The notes under the pieces were generated by a model that was not told the DNA's origin, searched no databases, and worked only from the letters and a program-made list of their open reading frames with translations. A stretch of 64,000 bases of DNA from Streptomyces sp. NBC_01233 (GTDB taxonomy: Bacteria; Actinomycetota; Actinomycetes; Streptomycetales; Streptomycetaceae): positions 8,350,501 to 8,414,500 of the forward strand of contig NZ_CP108514.1 in assembly GCF_035989305.1 (NCBI RefSeq). The letters run 5' to 3'. The translations under genes and the position numbers were made by a program. Below are positions 54,531-63,135 of this stretch, one piece after another (position 1 is the first letter of the stretch; every line of letters starts with the position of its first letter).

Positions 54531-55466
54531 CTACGCCAGCGCGCTCAGCCCCGGTACGAAAGCCACCAGCAGCGGTATCGCCGGGACCAGCGTGGCCAGC
54601 GCCGTCAGGCGCAGCCTGCGGCCCGGCGAGAGCCGGGGCGCGGCCGCGAGCAGCCTCCGCACCCGCTGCGGGACGTGCGCCTGCTGGGTGGAGGCCGCGA
54701 ACACTCCCCGGTCCTCGTTGAGCCCGACCAGCGCCAGCGCGATCGTCAGCCGTCCGAACCGCCGCGAGGCCACGTCGTCGGCGGCCATCTCCACCAGTCG
54801 GTGCATCTCCGCCTCGAAGGCCGCGAAGACCGGCACCTGCGGGAATCCCCGGGCCAGTGCCCGCGAACAGTGCAGCAGCCAGTCGTGCCGGGCCGCCGCG
54901 TGCCCCTGCTCGTGCGCCAGTACGGCGTCCAGCTGGCTGCCCTTCAGCCGGCCCAGCGCCGCCGTGGTCACCACCAGCTGCGGGGCCGTCCCCGGCAGCC
55001 ACCAGGCGTCCGGCCGCGGACCCTCCAGTACGACGAGCCGCGCGCCGGAGGGGTCCTCACCCGGAAGCAGCGGGGCCCGCACGAGCAGTTCGCTGCCCTG
55101 CGCGCGCCGCCGGGCCCGCGCCCGCAGCACCTCACCGGTCAGCATCGCCCCGGTCCACAGCGCACCGCCCGCCAGCGCCAGCGCGGTGGCCGCGGCCCAG
55201 GGACCGCCGGACGCGCCCAGGGCGTAGGCGTCGACCACCCCGTGCGGGGCGGCGGCGAAGAGCCGGCCCCGGACCGCCTGCCAGGCGGCCGCCGCACTCA
55301 GCAGCATCGACAGTCCGAAGCACAGGAGCACGGCACCGACCACGCACTGCCACGCCCACAGCGCCACGACCGGCTCGCGCTCAGGCCATCGGGCCCGGGC
55401 CAGCAGACGGGGGGCGAGCACCGCGGTCAGGGCGCCGAGCATCAGGAGAACGGCGGGGACCATCAT
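54531..55466 (-). CDS. M56 family metallopeptidase (BlaR1/MecR1-like)
   Basis: A 311-residue integral membrane protease. Three N-terminal helices precede a cytoplasmic or membrane-flanked zinc domain with LDAVLAHEQGHAAARHDWLLHCSRAL, where HExxH is HEQGH, and a later glutamate in VEMAADDVASRRFG. A final helix closes the protein. In many actinobacteria such genes are next to a BlaI-type repressor that they cleave; none is adjacent here. Two ATG codons begin the protein. Confidence 0.9.
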   Translation of the reverse strand: MMVPAVLLMLGALTAVLAPRLLARARWPEREPVVALWAWQCVVGAVLLCFGLSMLLSAAAAWQAVRGRLFAAAPHGVVDAYALGASGGPWAAATALALAGGALWTGAMLTGEVLRARARRRAQGSELLVRAPLLPGEDPSGARLVVLEGPRPDAWWLPGTAPQLVVTTAALGRLKGSQLDAVLAHEQGHAAARHDWLLHCSRALARGFPQVPVFAAFEAEMHRLVEMAADDVASRRFGRLTIALALVGLNEDRGVFAASTQQAHVPQRVRRLLAAAPRLSPGRRLRLTALATLVPAIPLLVAFVPGLSALA

Positions 55467-55547
55467 GGTCGCCAGCCTATGAGCGCAGGACTACCTGCGG
55501 GTACGGCCTCGGGGCATTGGTGACGCAGGACACGTCCGCCGGCGCCG

Positions 55548-56099
55548 TCACATCGTGAGCAGCATCGCCAACATCCCCATTCCCATGGCCAGTCGGCAGG
55601 CGCGGATCAACTCGGCCGGTCCGCCCCGGCCCGCGGCCACCGGCTGCCCGGCCGGACCCCCCGAGGTGAGCAGCCGGGCGCCCCCGAGCACCACGTACCC
55701 GGCGTAGTAGAGGAGCAGCGCCCCGGTCAGCAGTGGCGGCCCGGCGCCCTGGCCGTGCCCGTGACCGTTCCCGGCGGCCGCCGCCAAGCTCATGTAGACC
55801 ATCGTCAGGGAGCCCACCAGGTGGTGCGTGTGGTGCACCCCGCCCCGGAGCAGCCACAGCGCGTGCAGGGCCGCGCCGCAGAAGACCACCGCCAGCACGG
55901 GAGCCCGCCACCCGTCGGCGCGGGCCAGGGGCACGGCCATCAGCGCCATGCCGAACCCCATCACCGCCTCCGCGGCCGCCGCTGCGCCCGACGTGCGCAC
56001 CCGCCGGAGGCAGTACCCACCGCTCACCGCGCACAGCAGCACCAGCAGCCAGGCGGACACGGAAACGGAGGAGGAAAGGGACGTGGCTGAACCGTGCAC
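55548..56099 (-). CDS. DUF5134 family membrane protein
   Basis: A 183-residue protein with five hydrophobic segments (AWLLVLLCAVSGGYCLRR, VMGFGMALMAVPLAR, LAVVFCGAALHALWLLRG, LVGSLTMVYMSLAAAAG). Histidines in GGVHHTHHLVG and GNGHGHGQG could bind metal. It resembles DUF5134 proteins, often near copper genes. The start is GTG 56099. It lies 81 bases upstream of the M56 gene on the same strand. Confidence 0.8.
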   Translation of the reverse strand: MHGSATSLSSSVSVSAWLLVLLCAVSGGYCLRRVRTSGAAAAAEAVMGFGMALMAVPLARADGWRAPVLAVVFCGAALHALWLLRGGVHHTHHLVGSLTMVYMSLAAAAGNGHGHGQGAGPPLLTGALLLYYAGYVVLGGARLLTSGGPAGQPVAAGRGGPAELIRACRLAMGMGMLAMLLTM

Positions 56100-56230
56100 G
56101 GCGGAACCTCCCGGTTCGTCGGCGTCACGGGGAGAGATGCCCCTCTCACACGGCGCTCACGCGGGCCCGGGATACGCTCTCCCTGCCGCACCAGGCATGT
56201 CATATGCCACCGCACCGAACGGAGCGCCCG

Positions 56231-56770
56231 ATGTCGACCGCCCAGTCAGCCGCCCTCAGTTTCCGCAGCGCCGTGGAGGCGGACATACCGGAATTGGTGG
56301 TGCTCGTCGAGTCCGCGTACCGCGGGGACGCCAGCCGGGCCGGCTGGACCACCGAGGCCGACTACCTGGACGGGCAGCGCACGGACCCGGACGGGGTCCG
56401 CGCCGTCATCGAGAGCTCTGACAGCGTCCTGCTCGTCGTCGAGCGCGCGGGTGAGACCGTCGCCTGCTGCCAGCTCGAACACCGAGGGGACCACGCCTAC
56501 TTCGGCATGTTCGCCGTCCGCCCCGGACTCCAGGGCGCCGGCCTCGGCAAGGAGATCCTGGCCGAGGCCGAGCGCCGCGCCCGCGAGAGGTGGGGTGCGA
56601 AGGAGATGCGGATGACGGTGGTGAACGTGCGGGAGGAGCTCATCGCCTACTACGTGCGCCGCGGCTACCTGCGCACCGGCGAGTTGAGCCCCTTCCCCGA
56701 CGGCGACGAGCGCTTCGGCGTCCCGCTCCGCGACGATCTCGCCTTCGAGCTGCTCGTCAAGGCGCTCTGA
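56231..56770 (+). CDS. GNAT family N-acetyltransferase
   Basis: A 179-residue acetyltransferase. The fold starts with LSFRSAVEADIPELVVLVESAYRG; the acetyl-CoA loop is FAVRPGLQGAGLGKEILAEAE, and the C-terminal VNVREELIAYYVRRGYLRTGE is usual for the family. The pattern matches stand-alone GNAT proteins of unknown substrate. ATG follows GGAG. Confidence 0.92.
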   Translation: MSTAQSAALSFRSAVEADIPELVVLVESAYRGDASRAGWTTEADYLDGQRTDPDGVRAVIESSDSVLLVVERAGETVACCQLEHRGDHAYFGMFAVRPGLQGAGLGKEILAEAERRARERWGAKEMRMTVVNVREELIAYYVRRGYLRTGELSPFPDGDERFGVPLRDDLAFELLVKAL

Positions 56771-56803
56771 CTCGTCGTCAGGACCGTGAGGGCCCGCAGG
56801 CTG

Positions 56804-57493
56804 TCAGGCGGTGAACCGGCCCGTGCTGCGGATCTCCGGGAGGTCCGTGGCCGCGCCGTTCAGCCCGAGTGCCCGCGCCAGCCTCAGCTGGTCCAGGGTG
56901 TTGACCGCCAGCGCGGTCACCCGCAGCCCGGCCGCGTGCGCCGACTCCACCGTCTCCAGGGAGAGCAGGTGGATGTCCACGGCGATGGTCGCGGCGCCCG
57001 CGGCCAGCGCCCGGTCCACGATGCCCCCGGCGGCGCCACCCGGGGCCGCGTACAGAGTGCTCCGCACGCCGGGCACCAGCCGGGCCACCTCGGCGAGCAA
57101 CGCCCCGTCGGCGGAGGCCACCTCCACCCGGGCGGTCAGGTCGCGGCGCAGGATCAGCTCCGCCAGCACGCCGGCCGCGGCCCGGTCGCGTACGGACGCC
57201 TGGAGCGGCACCCGGACCGCCTCCAGGACCTCCTCGAGGACCGGCACCCGCTCTCCCTGACCGGCGTCCAGCTCGCGCAGCTCGGCCAGGGTCAGATCGG
57301 CGACGGCCCCCGAGCCGTCGGTGGTCCGGTCCACCTCGGGGTCGTGCAGGGCGACGAGGGCGCCGTCCTTGCTCAGTCGGAGATCCAGGGCGATGACGTC
57401 CATGCCGGAACGTTCCGCTCGAACGAACGACCGCAGGGTGTTCTCCGGTTCGACACCCATGACCCCGCGGTGACCGATGGTGAGGAAAGTCAA
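56804..57493 (-). CDS. Glycerophosphodiester phosphodiesterase
   Basis: A 229-residue TIM-barrel GDPD, cytoplasmic. TIGHRGVMGVEPENTLRSFVRA carries the catalytic HRG, and DLRLSKDGALVALHDPEVDRTTDGSG the second His and metal-binding acids. Here IALDLRL replaces the usual ExD (normally VELDVR), so one metal ligand (Glu) is missing, and the ASVRDRAAAG strand replaces the usual LNIEIK. Activity may be weak or altered. The start is TTG (57491-57493) with GAGAG upstream, chosen because the N-terminal strand needs it. Confidence 0.85.
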   Translation of the reverse strand: MTFLTIGHRGVMGVEPENTLRSFVRAERSGMDVIALDLRLSKDGALVALHDPEVDRTTDGSGAVADLTLAELRELDAGQGERVPVLEEVLEAVRVPLQASVRDRAAAGVLAELILRRDLTARVEVASADGALLAEVARLVPGVRSTLYAAPGGAAGGIVDRALAAGAATIAVDIHLLSLETVESAHAAGLRVTALAVNTLDQLRLARALGLNGAATDLPEIRSTGRFTA

Positions 57494-57683
57494 GGTTCTC
57501 TCGCTTCCGTCGACGGCGGCTCCCCGCGCGGTCGCGGTGTCCCGACCGGCCGCGCGCGATGAGGACGCATGCTAGTGCGCCGAAGGTGCGAAGGGACCGT
57601 CCGTGCACCGCCCCGAAAGGGCACTCGGGCCGCTTCCCGCCAGGGTTGTGCGCCCCGCGGCGGCCGGCGCCGGGCCCGCCGCG

Positions 57684-58391
57684 TCACCCGGGCGTGGGCG
57701 CGTCCCCGTCGGCTTGACGGCCCCCGGCGTTGACCTCTGAGCCGGGCTCGGAGCCGACCTCTGAGCCGACCTCTGAGCCGGGCTCGGAGCCGGTCCGCGC
57801 GCTGCCTGCGGCTTCGGCCTCCGGGAGCGTCGCCAGGTCGGTGAGCAGGGCTTCGGCCAGCTCCAGCTCGGCCAGGTGCTGGCGTTCGCTCCAGCGCAGG
57901 GCGAGGGTGGGGAAGGCCCATTCCGGTACGCCGCCCGCCTGCTCCATGGCCTCCCGTACGGCGGCCAGTTCGCCCCGCGTGCGCTCCATGTGCTCGTCGA
58001 CCATCGCGCGCAGCCGCTCCGGCTCGGCCAGGTGGCCGAGCCAGATCCGCAGCAGCAGACCGTGCTTGAGCACCGGTGGTCCCGCCTCGGAGGTGTCGGC
58101 CGCCCAGCCGGTCAGGGCCGCGCGGCCCGCGTCGGTGATGGCGTACCGCCGTTTGGCCCGAGCCTCCTCGGGTCCCGAGCGCACGGAGGCGGCGTAACCG
58201 AGTTCCTCCAAACGGCGCAGCTCCGCGTAGATCTGGCTGATGGCCGGTGACCAGTAGAAGAAGCGGAGCGAGGAGTCCGCCCACTTCTTGAGCTCGTAGC
58301 CGGTCCGCTCGCCGGGGAAGGAGAGCAGGCCGAGCACGGCCCACGCGGTCGGCGGAAGCTCCTGCTTCTTCGCTTCCTGACTACTAGTCAT
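57684..58391 (-). CDS. PadR family transcriptional regulator
   Basis: A 235-residue regulator. The winged helix is LPPTAWAVLGLLSFPGERTGYELKKWADSSLRFFYWSPAISQIYAELRRLEELGYAAS, and the C-terminal helical domain (VLKHGLLLRIWLGHLAEPERLRAMVDEHM) is of the Vir_act_alpha_C type. The last 35 residues are a low-complexity tail made of GSEP and GSEV units. It is divergent from the LLM oxidoreductase, whose start lies 49 bases from its own, so it probably controls that gene. Confidence 0.93.
   Translation of the reverse strand: MTSSQEAKKQELPPTAWAVLGLLSFPGERTGYELKKWADSSLRFFYWSPAISQIYAELRRLEELGYAASVRSGPEEARAKRRYAITDAGRAALTGWAADTSEAGPPVLKHGLLLRIWLGHLAEPERLRAMVDEHMERTRGELAAVREAMEQAGGVPEWAFPTLALRWSERQHLAELELAEALLTDLATLPEAEAAGSARTGSEPGSEVGSEVGSEPGSEVNAGGRQADGDAPTPG
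57732..57792. repeat. 12-bp tandem repeat in the 3' end of the PadR gene
   Basis: Five units alternate between ACCTCTGAGCCG and GGCTCGGAGCCG types, encoding Gly-Ser-Glu-Pro or Gly-Ser-Glu-Val on the minus strand. Probably slippage-prone; adds a disordered acidic tail. Confidence 0.8.
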
Positions 58392-58440
58392 GTTACTAAT
58401 TGAAGTGAGACCGGGCACGCGACGCAACCCTGGGGGCACC

Positions 58441-59562
58441 GTGGAATTCTCCGTGATCTTCGAGGCTCAGCTGGCCGATCCGACCGTCGAGCGGGAGCAC
58501 CAGGTCATCCGCGACTGCGTCGAGCAGGCCGTGCTGGCCGAACGCATGGGATTCGACCGGATCTGGGCGGTCGAGCACCACTCGCTGAAGTGGTACGCGC
58601 ACATGTCCGCCCCAGAGATCTTCCTCAGCTGGGTCGCCGCCAAGACCAGCACCATACGCATCGGCCACGGCGTCGTGTGCATGCCCTTCAACTTCAACCA
58701 CCCGGTCCGGGTCGCCGAGCGGGCCGCGATGCTCGACCTGCTGTCGGGAGGCCGGCTCGACCTCGGAGCCGGGCGCGGCGGCACCGAGCAGGAGACCTCG
58801 CTGTGCGGGGTGGACCGGGAGCGCACCGCGGCGGAGGTGGAGGAGGCCCTGCGGATCATCGGCAGTGCCTGGCGGGAGGAGGAGCTGGAGTACCACGGCG
58901 AGCTGATCGACATAGACCCGCATCCGATCCTGCCGCGGCCGCGGCAGACCCCGCATCCGCCGCTGTTCCTGGCGTGCAGCCGTGGCGAGACGCTCGTTCG
59001 GGCGGCCGAGCTGGGGATCGGGGCGCTGGTGATGGGCTTCGCCGGACCCGGGTCGATCGCGCAGATGCGCTCCGTCTACGACGCCGCGATCGCCGGGCGG
59101 GACGGCAGCCGGTTCGTGTCCACCGTGGTCAACGACCACTTCTCCGTGCTGTGCCCGACCATCGTGCTCGACGACCGGGAGGAGGCGCGCCGGATCGGCG
59201 TCCGCGGCCAGCGGTTCTTCGCCCAGTCGATCGGCCACTGGTACGGCGGCGCGGGGGTCCCGGACGAGGCCGTCGTCGCCGGCGCCGACGAGGCCGCGGA
59301 GATGCGCAGGGCCGCCGAGCAGGTGGTGGCCCGGCTGCACGAGCTGCACATCCCGGTCCGGCCGGCCTCGACGGCCACCTTCAACGCCGACCACGCCTAC
59401 GGGAGCGCCGACGACGCCATCGCGTACGCGGAACGGCTCAGGGAGGCGGGTGCCGACGAGATCATGTGCCTGATCCAGATGGGCACGGTGGAGCAGGAGG
59501 CCTGCCTGGAGACCCTGAGGCAGTGGGGGGAGAAGGTCATCCCGCACTTCCGCGGCATGTGA
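58441..59562 (+). CDS. LLM class flavin-dependent oxidoreductase
   Basis: A 373-residue luciferase-like monooxygenase or F420-dependent oxidoreductase. EFSVIFEAQLAD, LAERMGFDRIWAVEHHSLKWYAHMSAPEIFLSWVAAKTSTIRIGHGVVCMPFNFNHPVRVAERAAMLDLLSGGRLDLGAGRG are the hallmark TIM-barrel segments of the family. A glycine-rich GFAGPGS and QMGTVEQEACLETLRQWGEKVIP near the end agree with the SsuD/LuxA group. GTG 58441 is the start, behind GGGGG. A hairpin follows the gene. Confidence 0.92.
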   Translation: MEFSVIFEAQLADPTVEREHQVIRDCVEQAVLAERMGFDRIWAVEHHSLKWYAHMSAPEIFLSWVAAKTSTIRIGHGVVCMPFNFNHPVRVAERAAMLDLLSGGRLDLGAGRGGTEQETSLCGVDRERTAAEVEEALRIIGSAWREEELEYHGELIDIDPHPILPRPRQTPHPPLFLACSRGETLVRAAELGIGALVMGFAGPGSIAQMRSVYDAAIAGRDGSRFVSTVVNDHFSVLCPTIVLDDREEARRIGVRGQRFFAQSIGHWYGGAGVPDEAVVAGADEAAEMRRAAEQVVARLHELHIPVRPASTATFNADHAYGSADDAIAYAERLREAGADEIMCLIQMGTVEQEACLETLRQWGEKVIPHFRGM

Positions 59563-59592
59563 TGTCCGACTCCGCCGCGCGCCCCGGCCCCG

Positions 59593-59629
59593 CCCGGCCC
59601 TGTCCGGCCAGAACCGGCCACGGGCCGGG
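59593..59629 (+). terminator. Hairpin after the LLM oxidoreductase gene
   Basis: CCCGGCCC (59593-59600) and GGGCCGGG (59622-59629) form the outer stem, with inner GGCC repeats extending it. Confidence 0.5.
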
Positions 59630-59733
59630 AGAAGCCTTGGCGCAACTGGGCGGAGTGGTCGATTCCGCGCTGGCGAACGGGAAGACTTCCGGTGAAGCGG
59701 GGGGTGTCACAGGATAATTTCCCGAGCCACCTC

Positions 59734-59763
59734 TTGAACGGAAGAGCCTCACGCGCATACGCT
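59734..59763 (+). promoter_or_regulatory. Probable promoter of the DUF6421 operon
   Basis: TTGAAC (59734-59739), an 18-bp spacer and TACGCT (59758-59763) resemble a HrdB-type promoter 36 bases before the DUF6421 start. Confidence 0.55.
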
Positions 59764-59798
59764 GCCTTGACGTGAGGTTCTCCTGTGGAGGAAGTGAC

Positions 59799-61205
59799 AT
59801 GACGGAAACTCTTGTGCCGGGTACCGGCGGCGCCGTGATAACCGCCGAGGCGCGGGTGGTCGACCACCCGGCGTGGCCCGAGCTCAAGGCCGCCGTGGAG
59901 GAGATCCGCCCCTGGCAGGCCAAGGACGGCTCCATCGACTTCGAGGCCGAGGGCGCCCCCGCCCGACACACCGCCGAGGCCGCGGTCGGTCGCGTGATCC
60001 GCGCCGTCGAGACGCTCTCCCCGCTGCTCCCGCACGCCACCGCGTACCACGAGGCGCTCGTCGCCGACCTGCGCAAGTGGGTTGCGGGCGACTTCCAGGT
60101 GCCGGACTTCCTCGACTCGCTGCTGGCCTTCCACCCGGCCGCCGAGCGCGCGGACGGGCTCCAGCACCTCGTCGTCTTCCCGATGTACACGCAGAACGGC
60201 AACCCGGACCGCAACCTGGAGGCCGTCGTCCTCAAGATGGTGTGGCCCGAGTGGCTCGCCGAGCTGGAGCGCACCCGGTACGACAACCCGCTCTTCCTCG
60301 GCATCACCTTCGAGGACTTCACCGCGGGCTACGACACCCACTCCGCCGTGCTCTTCCCGGAGACCATCGCCGTGCGCGAGGCCCCCGAGCGCTTCACCTG
60401 GGGCGGCATCTTCTGTGACCGCGAGGCCGCGCGCTTCCGCAAGGTCACCTCGGCCGCCGTCGACATCCTCGGCGTCGAGCTGCCCGCCGACATCGCCGCC
60501 ATGGTCACTGACCAGGAGCGCTGCGAGAAGGCCTTCGTCCTGTGGGACATGGTCCACGACCGCACCCACAGCCACGGCGACCTGCCGTTCGACCCCTTCA
60601 TGATCAAGCAGCGCCAGCCGTTCTGGATGTACGGCCTGGAGGAGCTGCGCTGCGACCTCACCGCCTTCAAGGAGGCCGTGAAGCTGGAGTCCGAGGGCAA
60701 CGAGCACGGCCGTGACGTGCAGTACGCCGTCCTCTTCGACCGGATGTTCCGCTTCCCGGTCTCCGGCGACCGCAACCGCAACTACGACGGCCTCGGCGGC
60801 CAGCTGCTCTTCGCGTACCTTCACAAGCACGACGTCGTGCGCTGGACGGACAACAAGCTGAAGATCGACTGGATGCGCGCCCCGCAGGTCACCAACCAGC
60901 TGTGCGCCGAGATCGAGGACCTCTACCGGGCCGGCATCGACCGCCCGAAGCTGGTGCACTGGTTCAAGGCCTACGAGCTGGTCTCGACGTACCTCGCCCC
61001 GCACCCGGGTTCCAAGTGGGCCAAGGGTCCCGACGCCCTCGACATGACGCAGCCGCCGCGCAAGCTCGTGGACGACGTGCTTCCGGACGAGTTTCCGCTC
61101 AGCATGTTCTTTGAGGCGCTCGCCAAGAAGCTCAAGGGAGTGATCGCCTCCACGGAGGGCATCACCGCCCTGAATGCAGAGCAGGCCGAGCGAGTCGCCG
61201 CGTGA
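59799..61205 (+). CDS. DUF6421 family protein, possible metallohydrolase
   Basis: A 468-residue protein of the actinobacterial DUF6421 family, function unknown. It has a conserved-looking His cluster HDRTHSHGD (residues 253-261) and, 20 residues further, EELRCD (281-286), in a helical context. The pair looks like a zinc site followed by a glutamate, reminiscent in style of the HExxxH and EExRxD motifs of M49 peptidases, but with Asp in the HD position. No signal peptide or membrane segment. The ATG follows GGAGGAAG at ideal spacing. SDR and threonine aldolase genes follow with 26 and -4 base spacings, so it heads an operon. Confidence 0.82.
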   Translation: MTETLVPGTGGAVITAEARVVDHPAWPELKAAVEEIRPWQAKDGSIDFEAEGAPARHTAEAAVGRVIRAVETLSPLLPHATAYHEALVADLRKWVAGDFQVPDFLDSLLAFHPAAERADGLQHLVVFPMYTQNGNPDRNLEAVVLKMVWPEWLAELERTRYDNPLFLGITFEDFTAGYDTHSAVLFPETIAVREAPERFTWGGIFCDREAARFRKVTSAAVDILGVELPADIAAMVTDQERCEKAFVLWDMVHDRTHSHGDLPFDPFMIKQRQPFWMYGLEELRCDLTAFKEAVKLESEGNEHGRDVQYAVLFDRMFRFPVSGDRNRNYDGLGGQLLFAYLHKHDVVRWTDNKLKIDWMRAPQVTNQLCAEIEDLYRAGIDRPKLVHWFKAYELVSTYLAPHPGSKWAKGPDALDMTQPPRKLVDDVLPDEFPLSMFFEALAKKLKGVIASTEGITALNAEQAERVAA

Positions 61206-61231
61206 GCGCTCGCCCACAGGAGGCTGGACAG

Positions 61232-61993
61232 ATGAACGGCTCCGGGAACGGCAACGGAAAGCTGCACGGAGCGGTGGTGGCGGTGGCCGGGGCCGGTGGC
61301 CCCGCCGGCCGTGCCACCCTGCTCCGCCTCGCCGAGGCGGGTGCCGTGGTCGTCGCGTCCGACGCCAATGCGGCGCGGCTCGCGGAGGCCGTGGACGCGG
61401 CACGCTACGCCCACGGCGGCGCCACCATCACCGGTGACACCGTGGACCTGCTCGACCTGGCCGCCACCCAGGCCTGGGCCGAGCAGACCGAGAAGGAGTT
61501 CGGCCGGATCGACGGGCTGGTCCACCTCGTGGGCGGTTGGCGCGGCAGCAAGACCTTCACCGACGTCGACCTCGCGGACTGGGACTTCCTGGAGAAGCTC
61601 CTCATCCGCACGGTCCAGCACACCTCGCTGGCCTTCCACGACGGACTGCTGCGCAGCGACCGCGGCCGCTACGTCCTGGTCAGCCAGTCCGGCGCGCACA
61701 AGCCGGTCGCCAACAACGCCGCGTACAACGCGGGCAAGGCGGCGGCCGAGGCCTGGACCCTGGCGATGGCGGACTCCTTCCGCAAGATGGGGGGTGACGA
61801 GGGCCCGGGTGCGGCAGCTGCGATCCTGGTCATCAAGGCACTGGTGCACGACGCGATGCGCGCCGAGCGTCCCAATGCGAAGTTCGCGGGCTTCACCGAC
61901 GTGACGGAGCTGGCCGAGGCCATCGCCGGCGTCTGGGAGCGGCCCGCCACCGATGTGAACGGACAGCGTCTGTGGCTCACTCCGCAACCGTGA
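61232..61993 (+). CDS. SDR family NAD(P)-dependent oxidoreductase
   Basis: A 253-residue short-chain dehydrogenase. AVVAVAGAGGPAGRATLLRLAEAGA is the dinucleotide motif (AGAGGPAG instead of the usual TGxxxGxG), DGLVHLVGGWRG the NNAG-like strand. The catalytic Ser is in YVLVSQSGAH and the YxxxK is AAYNAGKAAAEAW. ATG 61232 follows AGGAGG. Its TGA overlaps the GTG of the threonine aldolase gene (GTGA), so the two are translationally coupled. Confidence 0.9.
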   Translation: MNGSGNGNGKLHGAVVAVAGAGGPAGRATLLRLAEAGAVVVASDANAARLAEAVDAARYAHGGATITGDTVDLLDLAATQAWAEQTEKEFGRIDGLVHLVGGWRGSKTFTDVDLADWDFLEKLLIRTVQHTSLAFHDGLLRSDRGRYVLVSQSGAHKPVANNAAYNAGKAAAEAWTLAMADSFRKMGGDEGPGAAAAILVIKALVHDAMRAERPNAKFAGFTDVTELAEAIAGVWERPATDVNGQRLWLTPQP

Positions 61994-63066
61994 GAACCGA
62001 TGCCGGGAAGACCGACGCCCGGCGCCACCACGATCCGGCGGTGCGCGGTTTCGCGAGCGACAACTACGCGGGGGTGCACCCCGAGGTGCTCGCCGCCGTC
62101 GCCCTGGCGAACGGCGGCCACCAGGTCTCGTACGGCGAGGACGAGTACACCGAACACCTGCAGAAGATCTTCCGCAGCCACTTCGGTCCGTACGCGGAGG
62201 CCTTCCCGGTCTTCAACGGCACGGGCGCCAACGTCGTCGCCCTGCAGGCCATGACGGACCGGTGGGGCGCCGTGATCTGCGCCAAGACCGCCCACATCAA
62301 CGTGGACGAGGGCGGCGCGCCGGAGCGGATGGCCGGCATCAAGCTGCTCGCCGTCCCCACCCCGGACGGCAAGCTCACCCCCGAGCTGATCGACCAGGAG
62401 GCCTGGGGCTTCGAGGACGAGCACCGGGCGATGCCGCAGGTCGTCTCCATCACGCAGAACACCGAACTCGGCACGGTCTACACGCCGGACGAGATCCGTG
62501 CCATCTGCGAGCACGCGCACGGCCTGGGCATGAAGGTGCACCTCGACGGTGCCCGGATAGCCAACGCCGCGGCCTCGCTCGACGTGCCGATGCGCACGTT
62601 CACGAACACCGTCGGCGTGGACGTGCTGTCGTACGGCGGCACCAAGAACGGCATGATGTTCGGCGAAGCCGTGGTGGTGCTCAACCCGGACGCGGTCCGG
62701 CAGATGAAGCACATCCGCAAGATGTCGATGCAGCTCGCGTCCAAGATGCGGTTCGTGTCGGTGCAGCTGGAGGCGCTGCTCGCCAAGGACCTGTGGCTGC
62801 GCAACGCCCGGCACGCCAACGCGATGGCGCAGCGGCTGGCCGCCGGCGTGCGCGAGACGGACGGGGTGGAGATCCTCTACCCGGTGCAGGCGAACGCGGT
62901 GTTCGCGCGGCTGCCGCACGAGGTCTCGCGGCGACTGCAGAAGCGTTACCGCTTCTACTTCTGGGACGAGGCCGCGGGCGACGTCCGCTGGATGTGCGGT
63001 TTCGACACCCGGGAAGAGGACGTGGACGGCTTCCTGCAGGCCCTGAAGGAAGAGATGGCGCGCTAG
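61990..63066 (+). CDS. Low-specificity L-threonine aldolase family protein
   Basis: A 358-residue PLP enzyme of fold type I that cleaves L-threonine or L-allo-threonine to glycine and acetaldehyde, or acts on related beta-hydroxy amino acids. GFASDNYAGVHPEVLAAV opens the family; HLDGARIANAAASL holds the PLP-binding Asp, and SYGGTKNGMMFGEAVV the lysine that binds PLP. WFDT-like RWMCGFDTREEDVD closes the protein. GTG 61990 overlaps the SDR stop; GTG 61972 is an alternative start. Confidence 0.92.
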   Translation: MRTDAGKTDARRHHDPAVRGFASDNYAGVHPEVLAAVALANGGHQVSYGEDEYTEHLQKIFRSHFGPYAEAFPVFNGTGANVVALQAMTDRWGAVICAKTAHINVDEGGAPERMAGIKLLAVPTPDGKLTPELIDQEAWGFEDEHRAMPQVVSITQNTELGTVYTPDEIRAICEHAHGLGMKVHLDGARIANAAASLDVPMRTFTNTVGVDVLSYGGTKNGMMFGEAVVVLNPDAVRQMKHIRKMSMQLASKMRFVSVQLEALLAKDLWLRNARHANAMAQRLAAGVRETDGVEILYPVQANAVFARLPHEVSRRLQKRYRFYFWDEAAGDVRWMCGFDTREEDVDGFLQALKEEMAR

Positions 63067-63077
63067 CGCCGGTGTAT

Positions 63078-63135
63078 GCATAGATATGCCCTCGACTGTA
63101 GATCTATTGATCAGCGGTCGGGGGCATATCTATGC
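63078..63135. promoter_or_regulatory. Long inverted repeat over the start of the transglutaminase-like gene
   Basis: GCATAGATATGCCC (63078-63091) and GGGCATATCTATGC (63122-63135) are perfect 14-bp arms 30 bases apart. Each arm is itself a dyad, GCATA-N2-TATGC. The right arm covers the ribosome site and the ATG at 63132. It looks like two operators for one regulator. Confidence 0.7.
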
